DNA from: Gelidibacter salicanalis
GTDB lineage: Bacteria; Bacteroidota; Bacteroidia; Flavobacteriales; Flavobacteriaceae
Direction: 5' to 3'
DNA: 64,000 bases
Assembly: GCF_007997285.1 (NCBI RefSeq)
Contig: NZ_VORX01000003.1
Span: 642,430 to 706,429 of the forward strand
Part shown: positions 26,759 to 36,075 of the stretch, one piece after another
Position numbering within the stretch: the first letter of the stretch is position 1
How the letters are laid out: every line of letters begins with the position of its first letter
Notes under the pieces: generated by a model
Seen by the model: the letters and a program-made list of their open reading frames with translations, nothing else
Told to the model about the DNA's origin: nothing
Database searches by the model: none
Program-made: the position numbers and the translations under genes

Positions 26759-29470
26759 ATGAAAAAATTTACTCAATTCTTAATGATGTCTGTTGCGATG
26801 TTATTTGCTACAGCAGCTTTTTCTCAAAGCACGGTAAAGGGGAAGATTATGGATGCGGACATGAACGCACCACTTCCAGGAGCCAATGTTGTTGAAAAAG
26901 GTACAACTAATGGAACTACTACTAATTTTGACGGCGAGTTTACGTTGACTACGCAAGCTAGTTCAGGTAGTTTAGTTATTTCTTATGTAGGTTTTGGTTC
27001 AAAGACCATCACATTTACAGGATCGCAAGATGTTGGTACTATCAACTTGCTAACAGACAATTCTCTTGATGAGATTGTAATTGTAGGATCAGGTCTTATT
27101 GACTTGGCTGATGACAGAAGAACGCCTATTGCAGTATCTACTGTACGAGCTTCTGAAATTCAAGCTAAAGTGGGAACTAGCGATGTGACGGCTACCTTGG
27201 TAAACACGCCTTCTGTATATGTTGCAGGACAATCAGGTGGTTTCGGTGATTCAAGAATTGCAGTTCGTGGTTTTGAGCAAGATAATACTGCATTCTTGTT
27301 AAACGGGCAGCCAATTAATGGGATGGAAGACGGCAAAATGTACTGGTCTAACTGGTCAGGTATGTCTGATATTGCAAATGCTATCCAAATTCAGCGTGGT
27401 TTAGGATCTTCTAAATTAGCCATTTCATCGGTAGGTGGAACAGTTAATTTCGTAACAAAGGCTACTGATAAAAGACAAGGCGGATTCATTTCCACCGGTG
27501 TTGCAAACGACAACTATATAAAATCAACTGTGGGTTATAACAGTGGAATGACTGAAAGCGGTTGGGGGGTAAGTGCATTATTGACACACTGGCAGGGTGA
27601 TGGCTATAATGACGGTAGTTATGGACAGGGTCAAAACTATTTTGTATCTATTGGTTTCAACGCAAATGAAAAGCATCAATTTAACTTTTTGATCACAGGA
27701 GCACCTCAAACTCATGATCAGAACTTTACAAAATCTATTGCTGATTATTTAAAATATGGTAGAAAATTCAATAATAATATAGGTACTTACCAAGGTGAGT
27801 ACATGACTGAAAGAACAAACTTTTATCACAAACCAGTAGCTAACTTAAACTGGGATTTTAATATTTCTGATAACACGAGTTTGTCAACTGTATTATACGC
27901 CTCTTGGGGCCGTGGTGGAGGAACTGGAAACTATGGTAGTAGCTCTGCGCGAGTTAGAAACGCAGATGGTTTAATTAATTTTGATGCGATTGCGGCTAAT
28001 AATAATGCCTTAGGAAACGGAAGTACTACTTATGGTGCCGATGGAAGACAAAATTATAAAGGATATGCTCTTCGTGGATCTATGAATAATCATGATTGGT
28101 ACGGTTTAGTGACTAATCTTCAAACTAAATTATCTGAAACTGTAACTTTTAACACAGGTCTTGATTTGAGAACTTACCAAGGTAAACATTACAGACAAAT
28201 TGTAAACTTTGTAGGCTTAAATAGTTGGGTAGAGGACGTTAGATTAAGAGACGCAAATAACCAACCAGATGCTGCTAATCAGGTAACTCGTACAATAGAT
28301 AAGAATTACTCTATTGAGCCATGGTATGCTACTTTTAATACAACACCATCAGATCAAAGAATTGATTATGATTATGGCGAAACTATTTCTTACGGAGGTG
28401 TTTTTGCACAATTGGAATATGCTAATGATAACTTATCTGGTTTCTTTCAAGGTGCATTGTCATCACAATCTCATGAAAGAGTTGATTTTTATGACTATGC
28501 ACCGCAATTTCAAGATGCTGAAAAAATCACCAATACAGGTTACAATTTAAAAGCTGGTGGTAGTTATTTAATTAATGATGACAACTCAGTATATGTTAAC
28601 GCAGGGTACTACTCACGTCAACCATACCATGATAATATTTACTTAAACTTTACTAACGAAATCAATCCACTTACAGAGAACGAGAAAGTTTTAGGTTTTG
28701 AAGCAGGTTATGCTTTCAAAAGTCAATTTTTCACTGCTAACTTAAACTTATACAGAACGTCTTGGAAAGATAGAGTTACAACAAGATCAAGCGTATTAAC
28801 AAGAGATACTGAAATTGGAGGTAATGTAATACCAACTGGAACAGTAATATTTGACACTAATGAAGGTGTAGAGCAATTACATCAAGGTGTTGAATTAGAC
28901 TTTGTTGCTAAAATTACAGACAAATTGAAATTTAAAGGATTTACCTCTGTTGGCGATTGGAGCTATGTTGGTGATGTATTTACTACAAGGAGAGATGAAA
29001 ACCGTAGTGTTTTAGATCGTAGTGCGCAAGACGTTGATGGTGGGAAAGTTGGAGATGCAGCACAATTCACTGTAGGTTTAGGATTGGATTATGAAATATT
29101 AGAGCGTTTTTCAGTTGATGCTGATTGGAGAAACTATGATAATTTATATGCTTCAATTAACCCGAATAAGGAGAACTTAGAGTTGCCCTCTTATGATCTT
29201 CTAGATATGGGTATTTCTTACAAAATGCTTGTAGGTAAAGAAAAAACGAACTCAATAAACATGAGATTAAACATAAATAACGTGTTTAGCGAAGTGTATT
29301 TATCGGAATTAAGAAATGCAATTAAAGTAACTGATGATGTAGATTCTCGTGATCCATCAAAAGGTACTTACGCATCTAACGGTAGAGTTTACAAAGGCAT
29401 TGCTGATGGTAACCAAGGTTATTTCGGTTTCGGAAGAACTTGGAACTTCACATTACGTTACAATTTCTAA
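26759..29470 (+). CDS. TonB-dependent outer-membrane receptor with carboxypeptidase-regulatory-like domain
   Basis: The 903-residue protein has a signal peptide ending in AAFSQ, an N-terminal CarboxypepD_reg-like beta domain (VKGKIMDADMNAPLPGANV), a plug domain with RRTPIAVSTVRASEIQ and IAVRGFEQDNTAFLLNGQPI, and a 22-strand-type barrel ending FTLRYNF. It imports a large or scarce ligand across the outer membrane using TonB energy. No SusD partner follows, so it is not a typical SusCD pair; the ligand is unknown. A terminator follows at once. Confidence 0.93.
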   Translation: MKKFTQFLMMSVAMLFATAAFSQSTVKGKIMDADMNAPLPGANVVEKGTTNGTTTNFDGEFTLTTQASSGSLVISYVGFGSKTITFTGSQDVGTINLLTDNSLDEIVIVGSGLIDLADDRRTPIAVSTVRASEIQAKVGTSDVTATLVNTPSVYVAGQSGGFGDSRIAVRGFEQDNTAFLLNGQPINGMEDGKMYWSNWSGMSDIANAIQIQRGLGSSKLAISSVGGTVNFVTKATDKRQGGFISTGVANDNYIKSTVGYNSGMTESGWGVSALLTHWQGDGYNDGSYGQGQNYFVSIGFNANEKHQFNFLITGAPQTHDQNFTKSIADYLKYGRKFNNNIGTYQGEYMTERTNFYHKPVANLNWDFNISDNTSLSTVLYASWGRGGGTGNYGSSSARVRNADGLINFDAIAANNNALGNGSTTYGADGRQNYKGYALRGSMNNHDWYGLVTNLQTKLSETVTFNTGLDLRTYQGKHYRQIVNFVGLNSWVEDVRLRDANNQPDAANQVTRTIDKNYSIEPWYATFNTTPSDQRIDYDYGETISYGGVFAQLEYANDNLSGFFQGALSSQSHERVDFYDYAPQFQDAEKITNTGYNLKAGGSYLINDDNSVYVNAGYYSRQPYHDNIYLNFTNEINPLTENEKVLGFEAGYAFKSQFFTANLNLYRTSWKDRVTTRSSVLTRDTEIGGNVIPTGTVIFDTNEGVEQLHQGVELDFVAKITDKLKFKGFTSVGDWSYVGDVFTTRRDENRSVLDRSAQDVDGGKVGDAAQFTVGLGLDYEILERFSVDADWRNYDNLYASINPNKENLELPSYDLLDMGISYKMLVGKEKTNSINMRLNINNVFSEVYLSELRNAIKVTDDVDSRDPSKGTYASNGRVYKGIADGNQGYFGFGRTWNFTLRYNF

Positions 29471-29508
29471 GCATTAACTATTGCTTTAAAAAGTATTATA
29501 TATTACAA

Positions 29509-29540
29509 AACGTCCATCATTAAGATGGACGTTTTTTTTG
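29509..29540 (+). terminator. Rho-independent terminator after the TonB receptor gene
   Basis: A 10-bp perfect stem (AACGTCCATC with GATGGACGTT), a five-base loop and a run of eight or more T lie 39 bases after the receptor stop. Confidence 0.9.
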
Positions 29541-29860
29541 TTTAGTATTTTGCTGTAGATAATCGATTAATTTAAGATTTACGCTTCTGGACTGGAACCG
29601 AGGAACTAGAAACTAAAGACGAGAAACGAGACAAAGGAAACGTACCATTACTTTAGTCGCTTTTAAGGGACTATTAAAGTGAAACCCTGTCAGTAGTTCT
29701 GTGGCATTATTGTCTATGTTAAATAAGCTTGTAATTGATTGAGGGCGCATTTGTAATAAGGCTAAGTGTAGAGCATTCCGGATGAAACTTTTTACAATGT
29801 TTTTTTTTTAAGTTTATAGTGCTAATGAAATGTTGATACAACTTATGCCATCCGAAGTTG

Positions 29861-29975
29861 CGTTAAGGATTGAAGAGAAAATCCTTTTTGTGAGGTACGA
29901 GCAAAAAGATTGTAACGGAAAGCCTGACCCTCCCGATATTTTTCGGGAGGGTAACGCCCAAAAAATTTTCCAACA
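29861..29975 (+). repeat. Dispersed repeat, copy A (with nested palindrome)
   Basis: The gap 29541-30157 has no credible gene. It contains one copy of an element that also occurs inverted at 33440-33535 and in decayed form at 35744-35796. Shared stretches include AATCCTTTTTGTGAGG, GAGCAAAAAGATTG and GTAACGCCCAAAAAA. Copy A has an extra palindrome, CTCCCGA-loop-TCGGGAG, in the middle. The short open frame over it is also open in copy B but shows no gene-like context. Confidence 0.75.
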
Positions 29976-30082
29976 TATGAATTTGCATGCCATTGCTATC
30001 GGACGTAGATAAACTATAAACCGCTCGATGGAACCAATTGTAAACCTTAGTGTTCCTCAATCAAACAATCGATTAGAGTCAC

Positions 30083-30117
30083 AAAAAAACCACCACATCT
30101 AAAGACGTAGTGGTTTG
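30083..30117 (-). terminator. Rho-independent terminator after tsf
   Basis: On the minus strand AAACCACTACGTC pairs, with G-U pairs, with GATGTGGTGGTTT around TTTA, followed by seven T. It lies 41 bases after the tsf stop and ends the ribosomal-protein block. Confidence 0.85.
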
Positions 30118-30157
30118 GTATATATAAATTATATGTCCTGCTCTCGCAGAAGGATTA

Positions 30158-31123
30158 TTATCCTAATGAAACACGTTTAAAGTCAGTCACTTTAACATCG
30201 CCGTAAGACGACACGTACTTCTCAACATTCATTTTATCATCTTTGATAAAGGTTTGGTCCAACAAACATTTCTCTTGGTCTAAAGTCGTGTTATCAGCAA
30301 TAAAACGCTCCATTTTTCCTGGAAGGATTCTGTCCCAGATTTGTTCTGGTTTGCCTTCAGCTTTCAATTCAGCTTTCGCATCGTCTTCAGCTTTTGCCAA
30401 AACTTCAGGAGTTATTTGAGACATAGAAATGAATTGTGGTACATTTTTAAGAGTTTTTCCTAAACGTACAAATTCTTCATTGTCTTTTTCAATAACAGCA
30501 ATTCTTGCTTCAGTTTCTGAGGCAACGAATTCAGGATCAAAATCTTTGTAAGATAATGTAGTAGCACCCATAGAGGCTACTTGCATAGCGACATCTTTAG
30601 CTAAAGTTTCAACGTTGTCAACTTTAGAAGAGAACCCAACCAAAGCAGCAATTTTGTTAATATGAACGTAAGCACCAACATAAGGAGCTTCCAATCTTTC
30701 AAAAGCGTTTAAATCAATTTTTTCACCAATTACACCGGTTTGCTCAATTAATTTTTCAGCAACGGTCATGCCATCCAAATCAGAAGCTAATACTTCTTCT
30801 TTAGTAGAACAGTTAATGGCAAGGTCAGCAATAGAATTTGCCAATGCGATAAACGAATCATTTTTACCAACAAAGTCAGTTTCACAACCAACAACAATAG
30901 CAATACCAACCGTATTGTCATCGTTCAATTTCGCAACAGCAGCACCTTCAGAAGATTCTCTGTCCGCTCTTTTTTCAGCAACTTTTTGGCCTTTTTTACG
31001 CAATACATCAATGGCTTTGTCAAAATCACCTTCGGCTTCAACCAAAGCTTTTTTACAGTCCATCATTCCTGCGCCTGTACTTTGTCTTAGTTTGTTAACT
31101 TCTGCAGCTGTTATTTTTGTCAT
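30158..31123 (-). CDS. tsf: Translation elongation factor Ts
   Basis: The 321-residue factor reloads EF-Tu with GTP. The N-terminal UBA-like domain TAAEVNKLRQSTGAGMMDCK and the EF-Tu-contact stretch GCETDFVGKNDSFIALA are clear, with KPEQIWDRILPGKMERFI near the end. It is longer than E. coli EF-Ts (283), as usual in flavobacteria. It lies 93 bases downstream of rpsB, in the usual rpsB-tsf order. Confidence 0.97.
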   Translation of the reverse strand: MTKITAAEVNKLRQSTGAGMMDCKKALVEAEGDFDKAIDVLRKKGQKVAEKRADRESSEGAAVAKLNDDNTVGIAIVVGCETDFVGKNDSFIALANSIADLAINCSTKEEVLASDLDGMTVAEKLIEQTGVIGEKIDLNAFERLEAPYVGAYVHINKIAALVGFSSKVDNVETLAKDVAMQVASMGATTLSYKDFDPEFVASETEARIAVIEKDNEEFVRLGKTLKNVPQFISMSQITPEVLAKAEDDAKAELKAEGKPEQIWDRILPGKMERFIADNTTLDQEKCLLDQTFIKDDKMNVEKYVSSYGDVKVTDFKRVSLG

Positions 31124-31216
31124 AATTTCTAAGTGTATGTTATTAAAAAAAGTCGTTCAATTTATTTTCAACAAAGAAAAGAAACAAACGACTTTAAGAT
31201 ATTGTGTAATTGTTAT

Positions 31217-31999
31217 TTATTCTTCTTCGTCAGCGGCTACCTTTTTAGTGGCTGCTTTCGTTTCTGTTTTTTCAACTTTTTCGTCTTTAGCATCTTTGTC
31301 AGTTTTGTCAGATTTACGCTCAGACAAACCATCAGCGATAGCTGAAGTTACGATAGTTAAAACTTTATCAATAGATTTTGAAGCATCATCATTTGCAGGA
31401 ATCACGTAGTCTACTTGACGTGGATCAGAATTCGTATCCACCATTGCAAAGATTGGAATGTTTAATTTCTGGGCTTCTCTAATAGCAATGTGTTCACGTT
31501 TAATGTCCACTACAAATAAAGCACCTGGCAAACGGGTCATGTCAGAAATAGAACCTAAGTTTTTCTCTAACTTAGCTCTTAAACGGTCAACTTGTAAACG
31601 TTCTTTCTTAGACAATGTTAAGAATGTACCATCTTTTTTCATTCTATCAATAGAGGCCATTTTCTTAACCGCTTTTCTGATAGTTACAAAGTTAGTTAAC
31701 ATTCCGCCTGGCCATCTTTCAGTGATGTAAGGCATAGTTACAGCACCGGCTTTTTCAGCAACGATGTCTTTAGCTTGTTTTTTTGTAGCTACAAATAATA
31801 TTTTCTTTCCTGAAGCTGCAATTTTTTTAAGGGCTTCTGAAGTTTCCTCAATTTTAGCTGCAGTTTTGTAAAGGTTGATGATATGGATACCGTTACGTTC
31901 CATATAAATGTAAGGAGCCATGTTTGGATCCCATTTTCTTGTCAAGTGACCAAAGTGTACACCTGCTTCAAGTAATTCTTTAACTTCTATTTTTTCCAT
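31217..31999 (-). CDS. rpsB: 30S ribosomal protein S2
   Basis: The 260-residue protein begins MEKIEVKELLEAGVHFGHLT, fixing the ATG at 31999 instead of the longer open frame to 32032. The S2 signature RWPGGMLTNFVTIRK and the later IPIFAMVDTNSDP are present. The C-terminal 35 residues are a Lys/Glu-rich extension. The 221-base gap before it, after rpsI, may hold an r-protein leader: it contains the stems GATTGGG/CCCAATC and CACG/CGTG. Confidence 0.97.
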   Translation of the reverse strand: MEKIEVKELLEAGVHFGHLTRKWDPNMAPYIYMERNGIHIINLYKTAAKIEETSEALKKIAASGKKILFVATKKQAKDIVAEKAGAVTMPYITERWPGGMLTNFVTIRKAVKKMASIDRMKKDGTFLTLSKKERLQVDRLRAKLEKNLGSISDMTRLPGALFVVDIKREHIAIREAQKLNIPIFAMVDTNSDPRQVDYVIPANDDASKSIDKVLTIVTSAIADGLSERKSDKTDKDAKDEKVEKTETKAATKKVAADEEE

Positions 32000-32220
32000 T
32001 TTGTAATAGTTTACGTTCTGTTGAATTAGCAATGATAAAGTGGTTGCATTTTGCGCGCCTTTACCATTTAGATGCTAAACTAAACCCTCACGCCGTAACG
32101 TGATAGACAACATTAACTGGGTTAAATTTTTGGTTGGGTATGAGCCAACGGATTTTAAAAGGTTTAAAACACAAATTGATTGGGCCAATCTTCATGAGAT
32201 CCCCAATCAAGTTGAGGATT

Positions 32221-32607
32221 TTAACGTTTAGAGAATTGAAATTTCTTACGAGCTTTCTTCTGACCGAATTTCTTACGTTCAACCATTCTTGGGTCTCTAG
32301 TCAACAATCCTTCTGGTTTCAAAATGCCTCTGTTTTCTGCATCAAGCTCACACATTGCGCGAGATAATGCCAAACGGATTGCTTCTGCTTGACCAGTAAT
32401 ACCACCTCCATATACATTTACTGTAATATCAAAGTTGCCATCATTGTTAGTCATGACTAAAGGCTGGTTTACTTTGTACTGCAAGGCTGCAGTAGGAAAA
32501 TAGACCGTCATGTCTTTTTTATTAATTGTGATGTTCCCTGAACCTTGGGCAACATACGCACGAGCAACAGCCGTCTTTCTACGGCCAATTTTGTGAATTA
32601 CTTCCAT
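32221..32607 (-). CDS. rpsI: 30S ribosomal protein S9
   Basis: The 128-residue protein starts [19 protein letters not shown] and ends in the S9 tail KFGQKKARKKFQFSKR, which reaches the P-site tRNA. The signature GGGITGQAEAIRLALSRAM is present. Its ATG overlaps or abuts the rplM stop, the standard rplM-rpsI pair. Confidence 0.98.
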   Translation of the reverse strand: MEVIHKIGRRKTAVARAYVAQGSGNITINKKDMTVYFPTAALQYKVNQPLVMTNNDGNFDITVNVYGGGITGQAEAIRLALSRAMCELDAENRGILKPEGLLTRDPRMVERKKFGQKKARKKFQFSKR

Positions 32608-33062
32608 TACTTGAATTCGTTTAGATTAATTGTTTTTGGTTTTTGCGCAGCATGTGTGTGCTCAGAACCAACAACAACATTTAGGTTGCGGAAAAGATCT
32701 GCACCTAATTTGTTTTTAGGGAGCATCCCTTTTACTGATTTTTCTACTACTCTAGCCGGATCTTTTCCGAATAGTTCAATAGCAGTTAAACTTTTTTGAC
32801 CACCTGGATACCCTGTGTGACGAATGTAAGTTTTATCGTTCCACTTGTTTCCTGTTAAGTTGATTTTTTCAGAGTTGATAACAATTACGTTATCTCCGCA
32901 ATCAACGTGTGGTGTGAAGTTAGGTTTGTGTTTGCCTCTTAAAAGTTTTGCAACTTTAGAAGCTAAACGACCTAGTGTTTGCCCTTCAGCATCAACCAAA
33001 ACCCACTGCTTATCTACAGTAGCTTTGTTAGCTGAAATCGTTTTGTAGCTTAATGTATTCAC
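32607..33062 (-). CDS. rplM: 50S ribosomal protein L13
   Basis: The 151-residue protein has [20 protein letters not shown] near its start and [17 protein letters not shown], both typical of L13. It heads the rplM-rpsI-rpsB-tsf block, with a strong promoter 70-100 bases upstream. Confidence 0.98.
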   Translation of the reverse strand: MNTLSYKTISANKATVDKQWVLVDAEGQTLGRLASKVAKLLRGKHKPNFTPHVDCGDNVIVINSEKINLTGNKWNDKTYIRHTGYPGGQKSLTAIELFGKDPARVVEKSVKGMLPKNKLGADLFRNLNVVVGSEHTHAAQKPKTINLNEFK

Positions 33063-33131
33063 ACTAATTAATTTTTATAAGTCACGCCATAAGCGCAACA
33101 GGTTAAACATTCCTCTCTTAAAAAGAGTTTG

Positions 33132-33162
33132 CAAATTTACGATAATCTATGTGATTACCAAA
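33132..33162 (-). promoter_or_regulatory. Promoter of the rplM operon
   Basis: Read on the minus strand, TTTG (33159-33162), 19 bases, then TAAATTTG (33132-33139) is a perfect Bacteroidota promoter. It leaves a leader of about 60 bases before the L13 ATG. The leader can fold CTCTTTTTAAGAG and a CGC/GCG stem, so an L13-type leader is possible but unproven. Confidence 0.75.
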
Positions 33163-33439
33163 TAGTATAGGGCGAATTTTGTTGATAAAGTTAGAAGGAT
33201 ATAAATTTAAGGGTTTAATGACTTTAGGTTTATGGGATTTTATATGCTGGAGATGCTTATTTTGGAGGTAACTATTTATGAATGATGTACTTGATTGTTT
33301 TGAATTATGTAGCGGGCTTTGTAGTGTAAGTGTTCGTGTTTTATAATGGTATTGATGTTGTTCTATTCGACTTATTAACATTCTTAATAGGAAAATTGTG
33401 TTGTCGATTATTCTAAAATTAGCGGGTTTAATTAATTGT

Positions 33440-33535
33440 TTTTTTTGGGCGTTACCCTCCGGGTCGGGCTTTTCGTTGCAATCTTTTTGCTCGTCCCTCA
33501 CAAAAAGGATTTTCACTGCAATCCCTAACGCAGTG
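33440..33535 (-). repeat. Dispersed repeat, copy B
   Basis: This is the second copy of the element seen at 29861-29975, in the opposite orientation. It lacks the nested palindrome: CCCGACCCGGAGGGTAAC reads straight through. The rest of the gap 33163-33793 holds the terminator at 33661 and nothing else that I can support. Confidence 0.75.
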
Positions 33536-33663
33536 TTGGTAAGCGATTTGATTTTAATCTAAATATTCTAAATATGTGATGGATATCTGATGCCTAGCAA
33601 GGTGGGTCTCCAAGATTTTTCACCATAATTACCTAGTCGATACTACTAGTTTTAAGCCACAAA

Positions 33664-33690
33664 AAAACCGTCAGCTATGACGGTTTTGTA
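33664..33690 (-). terminator. Terminator after the ferritin-like gene pair
   Basis: AAAACCGTCA pairs with TGACGGTTTT around GCTA. The minus-strand side is followed by seven T, so it most likely ends the ferritin-like transcript; it could also act on the plus strand. Confidence 0.75.
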
Positions 33691-33793
33691 CTCTATAGGT
33701 GATACGTTTATTGTCTTTTGACAAAAATGCTGGTCTAGTTCTCAATTAGAAATGGAATATTTTTCACTAATCGCTTAACACAGCTAGATTTAA

Positions 33794-34618
33794 TTATACA
33801 ATAAATACCCCGCCAATGGCTAGTACTTCATCCATGGTCAAAGGTTCATCAAAGGCTTCTGTAAGCGCATTGTCTCCTCCAAAAGCACCAAATTTTCCTG
33901 CTAAATCAACACCACCTTGAGTTTTGTTAGATTCAGGAGTTGCGCCACCATAAATTCCTGCAAAAGCTGCGGGTAGTGTGTTTTCAGATTGGGTGATCCA
34001 TCCTTTTTCATTACGCATACGTCTTACTTGAGCCGCGTGTCTGGCTTCAACAGAGTGTATTTGCAAAGCGTATTGCAAAAGATCATTGTCATTAGCCAAT
34101 GCACCTGCTTGTCCTTTATAAGCTCTGACGCCAGTATCTTCAAATCCTTGTGCTAAGGCTAAAAAGGTTGGGTAATCGCCAAAAGGATCTAAATTCAGTC
34201 CGCCCGGTTTACCGGTAAAGTCGAATGTTGGTTCGGCTATAGCTTTATCTCCAAGAGCAGCTTTCAAAAATTCAACGTGAATATCCTCGTGTTTAGATAT
34301 TGTTGCAAACACAGTTTGGTCCGCTGATGGAATCAATCCAAGTGCATCCAAACCTTGTCTGTAATAACTACGTTCTAAATATTCGAGAGTTAGAGCAAAA
34401 TTAAGGACGTCTATATTATCTGCAGTACCAAATGTACCAAACATGGCGCTATTGGCGGCTTTAGTTTTTGCACTGGTAGCAGCCAATCCAAAAGGAATGG
34501 ATGCCAAAGCAACGCTAGTACCTAATTTTTTAAACTGATCAAAAGAATCTCTCCTAGAACCTGCTTTGCTTAAGAGGTCTTTATTAGAGAGCATATCTAA
34601 AATTTTTATAAAATTCAT
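33794..34618 (-). CDS. Ferritin-like domain protein (desiccation-related type), first of a pair
   Basis: The 274-residue protein has a four-helix ferritin-like body. Likely metal ligands are in LTLEYLERSYY, KHEDIHVEFL, FEDTGVRAYK and HSVEARHAAQVR. It resembles the PF13668 family. The N-terminus (SRRDSFDQFKKLGTSVALAS) has a weak Tat-like look. It lies 33 bases after the second, upstream ferritin-like gene, with which it shares about the same motif order. The role in stress or metal storage is unknown. Confidence 0.8.
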   Translation of the reverse strand: MNFIKILDMLSNKDLLSKAGSRRDSFDQFKKLGTSVALASIPFGLAATSAKTKAANSAMFGTFGTADNIDVLNFALTLEYLERSYYRQGLDALGLIPSADQTVFATISKHEDIHVEFLKAALGDKAIAEPTFDFTGKPGGLNLDPFGDYPTFLALAQGFEDTGVRAYKGQAGALANDNDLLQYALQIHSVEARHAAQVRRMRNEKGWITQSENTLPAAFAGIYGGATPESNKTQGGVDLAGKFGAFGGDNALTEAFDEPLTMDEVLAIGGVFIV

Positions 34619-34651
34619 ATGTGTGTATATTATTAAGTTAAAAAAAAGTGA

Positions 34652-35401
34652 TTATGAGGTTGGTAAGTTTTTGGCCGTAAATGGTGTTACGACAAATCCT
34701 GTTGCTCCTACTTCAGCCAAAACCTCTGATGGTTCTGCAGCTTTATCAAAAGCCTTTCCTGTACCTGATAATCCAATTAAGATATCATCTCCTGCAAAAT
34801 CTTGCGATTTTGGGTTTAGTAAATCTCTAATAACGGAGGCGTGGCGTGCTTCTACAGAAACAATTTTACCAGCCAATGTGAGATAAGCCATACCAGCAGC
34901 ATCACCTACGTTAATCAATTTTCCTGCACCATTATACGCTTTTACCCCGGTATCTTCCAATACTTTGGAGGTTCCCAAAACGGAAGCTCTACTGCTAAAG
35001 TCCACGCTAGAGAAATTAAACTCCAATTGTGGCACTATATCATTTGGGGCTACCGCCGTGATGGCCGTTTTAAAAAATTCGCGATGAATGACTTCATGGT
35101 TATAAACATCTTCTAGGATTCTTTTTTCATTTGCAGGTGCTCCAGCCCAATATGCACCATCCAATACTTTCGTATAGAATGCGGCTTCCAGTTGCTCTAA
35201 AGCATAAGCATAATTCAAAATTCCTAAATTTCCTGAACCAAGATCAAACACTTCAGGGTCTAAATCCGTCCCATCGTCATCATTGCTACAGGCCATCATA
35301 AGACCAGAACCAATTACAACCACCCCGCTCAATTTTAAAAATTGTCGACGTTTGTTAAAGTCTCTTTGTCCGTCTTGCTCTTTTAAAAGTTCCTTTTTCA
35401 T
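34652..35401 (-). CDS. Ferritin-like domain protein with Tat lipoprotein signal, second of a pair
   Basis: The 249-residue protein starts with a twin-arginine motif (NKRRQFLKLSG) and a lipobox (GLMMAC), so it is probably exported folded by Tat and lipidated. The ferritin-like body has ALEQLEAAFYT, YNHEVIHREFF, LEDTGVKAYN and VSVEARHASVIR, parallel to its neighbour. It is promoter-proximal in a two-gene unit. Substrate or metal are not known. Confidence 0.8.
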   Translation of the reverse strand: MKKELLKEQDGQRDFNKRRQFLKLSGVVVIGSGLMMACSNDDDGTDLDPEVFDLGSGNLGILNYAYALEQLEAAFYTKVLDGAYWAGAPANEKRILEDVYNHEVIHREFFKTAITAVAPNDIVPQLEFNFSSVDFSSRASVLGTSKVLEDTGVKAYNGAGKLINVGDAAGMAYLTLAGKIVSVEARHASVIRDLLNPKSQDFAGDDILIGLSGTGKAFDKAAEPSEVLAEVGATGFVVTPFTAKNLPTS

Positions 35402-35743
35402 ATATATATAAAATTTAAGTTAAATAAAATTATCCTTTAGATGTATTTAGAAGTACTTACGTAAAAAAAGAGAAGAGGGTTTTAAAAAAAGTAAATTTTA
35501 TTTAAAACTGACGTCCCGAGATAAGTAGTTGAAAATCAATAGCTCAATTTATGCTACGAAAATGGCTATCGTTATTCGGTATACTTTTATTGTTAGCTCA
35601 TATCCACTTGGTAGTTTAGAGCTAATCCATACGGGTGACACTTAAAAGTTAAAATAAAAAATACGATGATTGTAGCCTTTTTTTAAGTGCTTTTATTAAT
35701 ATTTGGGGATCGTGAGTGTAACCAAAGGCAACTTTCAGATAGC

Positions 35744-35796
35744 CACTTTTTGTTTGTGACGCACAAAATGGATTTTCTTTGCAATGATTAACGCGA
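35744..35796 (-). repeat. Dispersed repeat, decayed copy C
   Basis: It matches copy B over about 50 bases with many substitutions: both share CTTTTTG, CACAAAA, GGATTTTC, TGCAAT and AACGC in the same order and spacing. It has the same orientation as copy B and lies on the other side of the ferritin-like pair. Confidence 0.6.
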
Positions 35797-35955
35797 ATTT
35801 GCTTTTATTTTGAAAATTTGGAGGAGACCTATAGTAGAACTATACATTTAATTTTTTAAACTATCTTTTGATGAACACCTTTTAAGCCAAAGGTTTTTTG
35901 GGAAAGTTAAAATAATGGTATAACATATGCTCTCTTCAGAATTTCATATCAAGAA

Positions 35956-36075
35956 CTATCCAATAGAAAGCTTAGCAGCATCTTTCCATAAATAATGAGG
36001 CATTGGATCTTGAAGCTCCCAATTTATATTCATGGGTTTTGCGCCATTATAATCTTTGAGATTTCCTTCTAAAAT
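35956..36075 (-). pseudogene. Remnant of a protein C-terminus, family unknown
   Basis: A 39-codon stretch bounded by stops reads ILEGNLKDYNGAKPMNINWE, then LQDPMPHYLWKDAAKLSIG. Its composition is protein-like and it ends at a stop, but no start codon or upstream part is present. I do not recognise the family. It may be the end of a deleted gene or chance. Confidence 0.3.

Noticed and set aside
29830..30012. 60-codon frame over dispersed repeat copy A
   Set aside because: The same frame is open in copy B by virtue of the shared repeat, with indels and no start or context; not a gene.
33118..33516. 132-codon minus-strand frame upstream of rplM
   Set aside because: It spans the dispersed repeat and the rplM promoter, and its start lies in the repeat; considered chance.
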